From Bacteroidales bacterium (GTDB lineage Bacteria > Bacteroidota > Bacteroidia > Bacteroidales > F082): a DNA stretch of 22,921 bases. Location: contig JALNZT010000053.1 in the NCBI GenBank assembly GCA_023229135.1, forward strand, positions 1 through 22,921, written 5' to 3'. Under the pieces are notes generated by a model, which had not been told where the DNA came from, searched no databases, and saw only the letters and a program-made list of their open reading frames with translations. This document shows positions 6,418 to 12,826 of the stretch, one piece after another (positions within the stretch are counted from its first letter, which is position 1; every line of letters begins with the position of its first letter). Position numbers and translations under genes: made by a program.

Positions 6418-7329
6418 CAAATATGAATAAACCAGTTAAGATTATTCAAAAATTCAAGCACTGCCTTCCTTTGGTCGGCAGCTATTCAAAAACCTGCCTG
6501 CTGCCTGCCTGGCCGTCAGACAGGACCGCAGGAAGGCAGGTTCAAAGATTGAGTTCCGTTGCTAACCAACATCTAATCTTTGAATTGAGAATGGTTATAT
6601 TTGAACACGCGAAATAACTACACTACGTTCTTCAATCTTTGAATCTTTGAATCAGGAATCTTTGAATCTTCATAATCTTTGAATCTTGAATTTTTGAATC
6701 TTCCTAATCTTTGAATCAGGAATCTTTGAATCTTCATAATCTTTGAATCTTGAATTTTTGAATCTTTGAATTCATAGGACGTGAAATCTGAAAAGAACGT
6801 CCAACTTAACGGCCTTATTTACAGTTCCATACAAAAAAACAATGGGACTTAGAAGGCGAGAGCCTGCCTGGCGACCAACGAGAGACAGGCGTGCGCGGAG
6901 CGCATTTAAAGATTCAAAGATTCAAACTCTGCCTTCCTGCGGTCGGCAAATTGATTCAAAGATTCAAAAATTCAACGCCGGTTCGTCGTGCCTCCAAAAG
7001 AAATTCAAAAATTCAAACACTGCCTTCCTTCGGTCGGCAGCTATTCAAAAACCTGCCTGCTGCCTGCCTGGCCGTCAGGCAGGCAGCAGGCAGGTCTTTG
7101 AATCAGGAATTTTTGAATCTTCTTAACCCGCAAACTAACTACACTACGTTCTTTAATCTTTGAATTTTTGAATCTTCCTAACCCGGTGCTCTCGACTTCG
7201 CTCGATCACCTTAGTTTTCAACCCGCAAACTATCTATACTACGAAATATAAATCTTTAAACCTGCCTTCCTGCGGTCCTGTCTGACGGCCAGGCAGGCAG
7301 CAGGCATATCCTTGAATTTTGAACAAACC
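6418..7329. repeat. Composite repeat region (about 900 bases, no intact gene)
   Basis: Starts with ATGAATAAACCAGTTAAGAT at 6423, perhaps the first codons of a lost gene. A GCTGCC-type and a long CCTGCC palindrome follow, then a strand-switch inverted repeat at 6541-6585, an ACTACACTACG module near 6618, and an AATCTTTG array to about 6770. Bases 6772-6900 are largely non-repeat and hold no recognisable gene. From 6900 to 7110 A-rich units carry GTCGTGCCTCC and palindromes. T-rich units with modules near 7140 and 7225, a GGTGCTCTCG...CGATCACC insert near 7185 and a long CCTGCC palindrome end inside the start of the DUF4258 gene. Open frames at 6842-7163 are repeat-derived. Confidence 0.8.
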
Positions 7330-7584
7330 GTGAAGAATATCAGCTTTTCTAAACATGCTGCCTATCAAATGAAGCAGAGAAGACTTAACCCTGATCTGGT
7401 AAATGAAACAATTCAGGCACCTGATAAAACAATAGAGGACGAAAATGGCTTGATTGTGCTTCAAAAACTGGTAAAAGAAAACAATAAAGATTATCTTTAC
7501 AGGGTTATTGTAAATGTTGAGCGCATTCCTCCTCTGGTCGTTACGCTCTACAGGACATCAAAACTGAAGAAATATGAAAATTAA
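7330..7584 (+). CDS. DUF4258 domain protein, putative toxin
   Basis: About 84 residues from GTG 7330. The pattern ISFSKHAAYQMKQRRLNPDLVNETI is the DUF4258 signature (S-x-H-A-xx-R/M-M-xx-R), and VVTLYRTSKLKKYEN fits the family's C-terminal strand. DUF4258 proteins resemble small RelE-like toxins, and many are paired with a DUF2283 partner, as here, with an 11-base overlap. The frame extends upstream to TTG 7312 within a repeat. I prefer GTG 7330, because the family begins only a few residues before F-S-K-H and the extra codons come from the repeat. No ATG is available, so repeat insertion may have replaced the original start. Toxin role is inferred from pairing. Confidence 0.8.
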   Translation: MKNISFSKHAAYQMKQRRLNPDLVNETIQAPDKTIEDENGLIVLQKLVKENNKDYLYRVIVNVERIPPLVVTLYRTSKLKKYEN

Positions 7585-7768
7585 GTACGATAAAGAAACT
7601 GATACGCTCCTCATTCAATTAGCCAACAAACCGATTGAAGAAAGCGATCAGGAAAAAAAAGGAATAATCATCGATTACGATGAAGCCGGAGATGTAGTAG
7701 CCATTGAAGTATTAAACGCCTCAAAAAAAATGGATCAGGTAAATGGCGTACTTTACGAGATGATGTAG
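7574..7768 (+). CDS. DUF2283 domain protein, putative antitoxin
   Basis: 64 residues. MKIKYDKETDTLLIQL at the start, then KKGIIIDYDEAGDVVAIEVLNAS, is the complete DUF2283 pattern (D-x-DAL-I-x-L ... DYDxxGxVVGIEIL). The ATG overlaps the end of the DUF4258 gene, so the two are co-translated. DUF2283 proteins are small, acidic and frequently found directly after DUF4258 genes, which suggests a toxin-antitoxin-like unit with this as the antidote. Length is normal and the gene looks intact. Confidence 0.85.
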   Translation: MKIKYDKETDTLLIQLANKPIEESDQEKKGIIIDYDEAGDVVAIEVLNASKKMDQVNGVLYEMM

Positions 7769-8640
7769 AAGATTCAAGCGCTGCTCGTCGTGCCTCCAAA
7801 AGAAATTCAAAAATTCAAACACTGCCTTCCTTCGGTCGGCAGCTATTCAAAAACCTGCCTGCTGACCGCAGGAAGGCAGGTTCAAAGATTAAGTTCCGTT
7901 GCTAACCAACATCCAATCTTTGAATCCTTGAATTTTGAATCTTCTTAATCTTTGAATCTTTTTCACGCAAACTAACTACACTACGTTCTTTAATCCTCAA
8001 ATTTTCAAATCTTCCTAACTCTCAAACTAACTACACTACGTTCCTCAATCTTTGAACCTGCCTTCCTGCGGTCCTGTCTGACGGCCAGGCAGGCAGCAGG
8101 CAGGTCTTTGAATCAGGCATTTTTGAATCTTCGTAACCCGGTGCTCTTGGCTTACTTCGACATGGTTCGACGCGCTCACCACAAGTGCTCAGCAGAACCC
8201 GCTCGATCACCTAAGTTTTCAGCACGCAAACTATCTACACTACGTTCGTCAATCTTTGAACCTGCCTTCCTGCGGTCAGCAGGCAGGTCTTTGAATCAGG
8301 AATTTTCAAATCTTCCGAACCCGGTGCTCTCGGCTTCGCTCGATCACCTTATATTTCGTGTCAAATATAACTACACTACGTTCCTCAATCTTTGAATCCT
8401 ATAGTCCCGAGAGTAGGCACGATGATTCGGGGCTACAGTCCCGAGAGCTTAGCGATTCAGGATTGAATCAGGAATTTTTGAATTTTCTCAACCCGCTGCT
8501 CTCGACTTCGCTCGATCACCTTAGTTTTCAACACGCAAACTAACTACACTACGTTCTTCAATCTTTAAACCTGCCTTCCTGCGTTCAGCAGGCAGGTCTT
8601 TGAATCAGGAATCTTTGAATCCTCGTAATCTTTGAATCCT
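7769..8640. repeat. Composite repeat region (about 870 bases, no gene)
   Basis: Order: GTCGTGCCTCC motif, A-rich units, GCTGCC-type palindrome, A-rich CCTGCC palindrome, strand-switch inverted repeat at 7881-7925, then T-rich arrays. ACTACACTACG modules lie near 7980, 8030, 8235, 8370 and 8535. GGTGCTCTCG...CGATCACC inserts occur near 8325 and 8495, with an expanded variant at about 8140-8212. A tandem CCCGAGAG...TTCGGG insert lies at about 8403-8462, and CCTGCC palindromes near 8065, 8260 and 8570. The array ends about 40 bases before the ATPase ATG. I find no gene here. Confidence 0.85.
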
Positions 8641-8682
8641 CGTAATCCTACTCCGAAAAAAATCGCAACGAAAAAAATCGCA

Positions 8683-9945
8683 ATGAAACCAACGAACCCT
8701 TTTAAATTTGGCAGTGTAGTGCAAGAACCCTATTTTACAGACAGGGTAATTGAACAAGCTGATATTAAAAAGGTTTTATCAAGCGCTAATCATTTAATTA
8801 TCATTAGCCCACGTAGGTATGGGAAAACGAGCCTTATAAAAAAAGTAGTTTCATCACTCGAACGACCCTTGATTTTTCTCGACTTGCAACTCATTACAGA
8901 CATCAATGATTTTGCGTCTCAGATTCTGAAACGGGTTTACAGAGTATATCCCTTTGAACGGTTAAAAGGTTTTCTTAAAAACTTTAGAGTAACGCCATCA
9001 ATCAATTTAAACCCACTGACCAACGAGGTAGATGTATCATTTTTATCGAATTCAAATCATACCTTATTGCTGGAAGATGTATTTAATTTACTCGATAAGT
9101 CAGTGTCGTGTCAATACTACTGTGTCGGTTAAGTCGTAGTAATTTTTTCTCAAATCAAAAAAGAAATTCTGCGCATAGCCTAAGCTACGTAAAGGATTTA
9201 TTTTGCAGAGTTGAGGAAAAAGAACAAGATTTGGGCCGGCTAAAGTAGTGTTGACATGACACTAAGAACAGCTCAAAAAAAGCCAATCGTAGTTTTAGAT
9301 GAATTTCAGGATATAGTGCGATTAAATCCTGACTTAGACAAACATTTAAGAGCAATTATTCAGCACCATCAAAATATCAACTATGTTTTTATGGGAAGCA
9401 TAGAATCTATGATGCGGCAAATATTTGAAGAAAAGAAATCTCCCTTTTATCATTTTGGTCAGCTTATGCCACTGGATAAAATACCCTATCAGGAATTTAC
9501 AAACTTTATCATTCAGGGCTTTCAAGGTAAAACAACGGAAGTTGAACCACTGGCAGAAATCATTCTCCAAATAACGCAATGTCATCCATATTATACACAG
9601 CAGTTGGCCTATACAGTATGGAATAAATGGGATAATAATTTCCCCGTTAAGGAACAGGTAAATAGTACGGTAGATTACCTGGTAAGAATCCACGATAATG
9701 ATTATCAGCGGATATGGCAAAACCAAAACCAGACCGACAAGAAAATACTCATTCAAATAGCACAAGGACAAGAACAGTTGTTGTCGCAAAACAGTATTCA
9801 GCAGATGGGATTCAAATCTACAAGCACTTTATACAGTGGCCTAACAAGGCTCACCCAGCAAGGTTATGTCGTAAAAGCAAACTCAAATTACGAACTCGAT
9901 GATCCATTTTTCAAAAACTGGATTTTACGAAAAAGAGAAGAATAG
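8683..9945 (+). pseudogene. AAA-type ATPase (archaeal-ATPase-like), split by a MITE-like insertion
   Basis: Two segments in one frame together make a P-loop ATPase with a C-terminal winged helix. The first, from ATG 8683, has NPFKFGSVVQEPYFTDR and a Walker A segment IISPRRYGKTSLIKK. The second, from about 9264, has Walker B IVVLDEFQDI, a sensor-like YVFMGSIESMM segment and a winged-helix tail ending ELDDPFFKNWILRKREE. A 162-bp insertion at 9102-9263 brings a TAA stop at 9130-9132, separating Walker A from Walker B. Removing exactly that segment restores one continuous frame of about 366 residues reading DKSRTAQKKPIVVLDEF across the join. The right inverted repeat supplies an ATG at 9256, but that product would lack the P-loop. 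Such ATPases are frequent in accessory and defence regions; the role is unknown. Confidence 0.8.
9102..9263. mobile_element. MITE-like element, 162 bp
   Basis: Terminal inverted repeats of 20 bases: AGTGTCGTGTCAATACTACT at the left, and AGTGTCATGTCAACACTACT on the opposite strand at the right, differing at two positions. The interior (about 120 bases) has no gene. It interrupts an ATPase gene, which shows that it moved. No perfect target duplication is seen at the ends; TAAG occurs close to both (9096-9099 and 9263-9266) but not in register. I cannot assign the parent IS family. Confidence 0.7.
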
Positions 9946-10636
9946 TTTTGGATTCAAAATTTCTAATTCAAAATTCAAAATTGACCTGCTCAACCACAAT
10001 CCCGAACTAACATGTAAATTATTTACACTACGAAATCAAATCCTGAAAGTCCCGAGAGGAGGCACGACGATTTGGGGCTATAGTACCGAGAGCGAAGCGA
10101 TTCGGGATTCAAATTTTCAAATCCTCAAATCTTCCTAACCCGGTGCTCTCGGCTTCGCTCGATCACCTTATATTTCGTGTCAAATATAACTACACTACGT
10201 TCTTCAATCTTTGAACCTGCCTTCCTGCGGTCAGCAGGCAGGTCTTTGAATCAGGAATTTTTGAATCTCAACACCGGTGCTCTCGGCTTCGCTCGATCAC
10301 CTTATATTTCGTGTCAAACATAACTACAATACGTAATCAAATCTTCAAATTTTCAAATCTTCAAATCTTTTTTCAAATCTTCTTAACCCTCAAACTAACT
10401 ACACTACGTTCCTCAATCTTTGAATCCTTGAATTTTGAATTTTTGAATCTCAATAACACGCGAAATTACTGATCTACGTTTTTTAATCTTCAAATCCTTC
10501 AAATTTTCAAATTTTCAAATCTTCTTAACCCTCAAACTAACTACACTACGTTCCTCAATCTTTGAATCCTTGAATTTTGAATTTTTGAATCTTCCTAATT
10601 TTTGAATCTTCTTAATCCTTGCATCCAAAAAAATTC
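9946..10636. repeat. Composite repeat region after the ATPase (about 690 bases, no gene)
   Basis: Starts with ATTCAAAATT units and a degenerate form of the strand-switch loop near 9990. Modules of the ACTACACTACG type lie near 10030, 10185, 10315, 10395, 10465 and 10540. A tandem CCCGAGAG...TTCGGG insert lies at about 10048-10107, GGTGCTCTCG...CGATCACC inserts near 10142 and 10275, and a CCTGCC palindrome near 10220. Two stretches, around 10385-10440 and 10510-10570, are nearly identical to each other. No gene is visible. Confidence 0.85.
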
Positions 10637-10637
10637 C

Positions 10638-10645
10638 TACATTTA
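10638..10645 (+). promoter_or_regulatory. Weak candidate -7 box for the VapB-like/VapC operon
   Basis: TACATTTA matches TAnnTTTG at seven of eight positions, 19 bases before the ATG at 10664, in a short non-repeat leader. A TTG at 10619-10621 lies 16 bases upstream, slightly closer than usual. This is a suggestion only. Confidence 0.25.
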
Positions 10646-10663
10646 CGCTTCAATATTTAAGAC

Positions 10664-10909
10664 ATGACAGAAATAAGAATCCGGCGTATAATTAATTCTG
10701 AAACTATAACCATTAAGGAGCTTAGAGAGTTTCTTGGTAAAGAAGTAGATATTCGAGTTACTACCCGCAGGAAAGTGATAAGGAAAAAGCAAATTGTGGA
10801 TAAAAAAACTGCTGCTGCAATGCTTGGGAAATACAAAAACATAGCGCTTATCAACAAAGAATCGGATGTTTGGGATACAGTAATCAAAGAGAAATATGCA
10901 AATCGTTGA
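10664..10909 (+). CDS. Putative VapB-like antitoxin
   Basis: 81 residues, strongly basic. The N-terminus RRIINSETITIKELREFLGK alternates strand and helix like an antitoxin DNA-binding/dimerisation region. The C-terminal part contains KKTAAAMLGKYKNI and WDTVIKEKYANR, reminiscent of the toxin-wrapping tail of VapB/Phd-type antitoxins. The stop overlaps the start of a PIN-domain gene by 14 bases, so the pair reads as a VapBC operon. The protein itself is not diagnostic; the assignment rests on the neighbour. It appears intact although the toxin is broken. Confidence 0.65.
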   Translation: MTEIRIRRIINSETITIKELREFLGKEVDIRVTTRRKVIRKKQIVDKKTAAAMLGKYKNIALINKESDVWDTVIKEKYANR

Positions 10910-11268
10910 TGCAAATATAATTTTACGGTATTTGTTAAACGACCATGCAGCACATTTTAATGCTGCTGTAGAAATTATAGAAAACAATACTATTTTCGTT
11001 CCTTTTGAAGTAGCTGCCGAAGTTGTTTATGTTCTTGAAAAAGTCTATCAAGTACTGCGAAATTGAAATTAGTGAATCGTTAAATATTCTCATTTCATAT
11101 CCTGATATATCTTTCAACGACAAAAAAATAATCATGGAAGCATTGAAAATATATAAAGAGAAAAAAATAGACTTTGTTGATGCTTTACTTATTTCGTACA
11201 ACCATACTAAAAGATATAAAGTACACACTTTCGATAAGCAATTGAAGAAATTATTAGTTCATGAATGA
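10896..11268 (+). pseudogene. VapC-like PIN-domain toxin, frameshifted
   Basis: The frame from ATG 10896 gives MQIVDANIILRYLLNDHAAHF, with the first PIN catalytic Asp, and PFEVAAEVVYVLEKVYQVLR, with the conserved Glu. It then stops at TGA 11064-11066. The family's remaining parts continue in the next frame: EIEISESLNILISYPDI, DFVDALLISYNHTKRYKVHTFDKQLKKLL with the third and fourth acidic residues, ending at 11268. A one-base gain or two-base loss near 11055-11062 explains the break. Repaired, the protein would be about 123 residues, normal for VapC ribonucleases. As written, no product would carry all four metal-binding acids. An assembly error is possible because the site has no long homopolymer but was not checked. 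Confidence 0.75.
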
Positions 11269-11610
11269 ATTAGATGTTTAAGAGCTAATCAAAAATTCAA
11301 CGCCGGTTCGTCGTGCCTCCTCTCTGAAATTCAAAGATTCAAGCGCTGCCTTCCTGCGGTCGGCAGCTATTCAAAAACCTGCCTGCTGACCGCAGGAAGG
11401 CAGGTTCAAAGATTGAGTTCCGTGTTAACTTAGATTCCATTCTTTGAATTCAGAATAGTTAAATATGAACACGCGAAATAACTGATTTACGTTCTTCAAT
11501 CTTTGAATTAGGAATCTTTGAATCTCAATAACACGCGAAATAACTACACTACGTTCTTCAATCTTTGAATCCTTGAATTTTGAATCTTTGAATCTTCCTA
11601 ATCTTTGAAT
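11269..11610. repeat. Composite repeat region before the dehydrogenase gene
   Basis: A-rich units with CGCCGGTTCGTCGTGCCTCC near 11301-11320 are followed by a GCTGCC...GGCAGC palindrome near 11346, an A-rich CCTGCC palindrome near 11380 and a strand-switch inverted repeat at 11405-11449. Two ACTAC-type modules then lie near 11480 and 11540. AATCTTTG units end about ten bases before ATG 11620. Confidence 0.85.
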
Positions 11611-11619
11611 CTTAAACAC

Positions 11620-12678
11620 ATGAAAAACTTCGGCCTCATCGGCGCTGCCGGCTACATCGCCCCACGCCACCTCAAAGCCATCAAAGAAACCGGTAACAAC
11701 CTTCTCGCCGCCCTCGATCCTTTTGATAGTGTAGGTATCATGGACAGCTATTTCCCCGATGCAGCTTTCTTTACCGAACCCGAGCGCTTCGACCGACACA
11801 TGGACAAGCTACGCCGCAGCGGCAACGGACATATTGAGTACGTGAGTATTTGCAGCCCCAACTACCTGCACGACTCTCACATCCGCATGGCTTTGCGCAA
11901 CCAGGCTGACGCCATCTGCGAAAAACCCATCGTGCTCAACCCCTGGAACGTGGACGCCCTGCAGGAAATAGAAAAAGAAACCGGAAGAAAAATCTACACC
12001 ATCCTCCAGCTCCGCCACCACCCTGCCATCATGGCTTTGAAAGAAAAAGTTACCAAAGAACTAAACGCTCAAAACCCCAAACATGCCAGCAGTCCTCAGG
12101 AAGGCAGGTCTTCGAATATGGAATCTTTGAATCCTTCAGTCCCGAGAGGAGGCACGACGATTCGGGATTTGAATCAGGAATCTTTGAATCCAAAATCCTA
12201 CGACATCGACCTCACCTACATCACCTCCCGCGGTGCCTGGTACCACCGTTCCTGGAAAGGCAACATCGAAAAAAGCGGAGGCGTAGCCACCAATATCGGC
12301 GTACACTTCTTTGATATGCTCACTTGGATCTTCGGCCCCGCAACAGAAAACGTGGTACACCTCAGCGAAACCGACCGTGCTGCCGGCTTCCTACAACTTG
12401 AAAATGCCCGTGTGCGTTGGTATCTCAGCATCGACAGCAACAACCTGCCCGAACAAGCTAAAAAGGAAGGCAAAACAACCTACCGCAGTATTACCGTCAA
12501 CGGCGAAGAAATCGAATTCTCAGGCGGCTTCACTGATCTCCATACTGTAAGTTACCAAAACATTCTTGAAGGAAAAGGTTATGGACTGAAAGATGCAAGA
12601 CCAAGTGTGTATATTGTACACTCGATCAGGAATAAGAAGCCGATTGGGAAGACGGGGGAATATCATCCGTTTATTTAG
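11620..12678 (+). CDS. Gfo/Idh/MocA oxidoreductase, UDP-GlcNAcA 3-dehydrogenase (WbpB/WlbA) type, with in-frame repeat insertion
   Basis: 352 residues from ATG 11620; the upstream in-frame TTG at 11605 is repeat sequence. An N-terminal Rossmann motif GLIGAAGYIAPRH (5-17), ICSPNYLHDSHI, CEKPIVLNPWN with the family's EKP lysine, LQLRHHPAI, and SGGVATNIGVHFFDML place it with WbpB/WlbA, which oxidise C3 of UDP-GlcNAcA for 2,3-diamino sugars. Relatives are about 315 residues. The surplus is a segment around residues 151-191 whose DNA matches the intergenic repeats: AAGGCAGGTCTTCGAAT, GAATCTTTGAATCC and GTCCCGAGAGGAGGCACGAC. The conserved sequence resumes with YDIDLTYITSRG. The frame stays open, so a protein with an extra loop before the substrate domain may be made. 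Activity is unknown. Confidence 0.85.
   Translation: MKNFGLIGAAGYIAPRHLKAIKETGNNLLAALDPFDSVGIMDSYFPDAAFFTEPERFDRHMDKLRRSGNGHIEYVSICSPNYLHDSHIRMALRNQADAICEKPIVLNPWNVDALQEIEKETGRKIYTILQLRHHPAIMALKEKVTKELNAQNPKHASSPQEGRSSNMESLNPSVPRGGTTIRDLNQESLNPKSYDIDLTYITSRGAWYHRSWKGNIEKSGGVATNIGVHFFDMLTWIFGPATENVVHLSETDRAAGFLQLENARVRWYLSIDSNNLPEQAKKEGKTTYRSITVNGEEIEFSGGFTDLHTVSYQNILEGKGYGLKDARPSVYIVHSIRNKKPIGKTGEYHPFI
12070..12192 (+). repeat. Intergenic repeat module inside a coding sequence
   Basis: About 120 bases within the dehydrogenase gene reproduce spacer elements: a decayed CCTGCC-type palindrome arm, AATCTTTGAATCC, half of the CCCGAGAG...TTCGGG insert with GGAGGCACGACGA, then GAATCAGGAATCTTTGAAT. 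The order equals that at about 8390-8480. It is in the T-rich orientation, adds about 41 codons without a stop, and leaves the conserved flanks in frame. Exact borders are uncertain by several bases. Confidence 0.75.
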
Positions 12679-12822
12679 GATTCAAAATTCAAAAATTCCT
12701 AATTCAAAGATTGAATTTCGTGTTACACGGCATCCAATCTTTGAAACCACATTTTTTGAAACAAAAAACGTGAAATAACTACATTACGAAATTGAATCTT
12801 GAATCTTGAATCTTTAAATTTC
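12679..12822. repeat. Last repeat block before the polysaccharide operon
   Basis: ATTCAAAATTCAAAAATTCC units lead to a strand-switch inverted repeat at 12702-12745. An ACTACATTACG module near 12780 and AATCTTGAATC units follow, ending a few bases before rmlA. No repeat of this family is seen to the right of this point. Confidence 0.8.
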
Positions 12823-12826
12823 ATTT

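Noticed and set aside
6842..7163. Open reading frames of about 90 residues
   Set aside because: They translate the palindromic and AATCTTTG repeats (SKIQ/FKN-type peptides) and have no protein-like composition.
8108..8543. Two open frames of 61 and 95 residues
   Set aside because: Composed wholly of repeat modules and palindromic inserts; no family resemblance and no independent start signals.
9346..9789. 147-residue frame on the minus strand
   Set aside because: It lies opposite the Walker B half of the ATPase and is a shadow of that coding sequence.
1363..12822. Classical integron attC sites
   Set aside because: I found no paired GTTRRRY / RYYYAAC cores at cassette ends and no tyrosine integrase in the window. 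Only the general layout is cassette-like.
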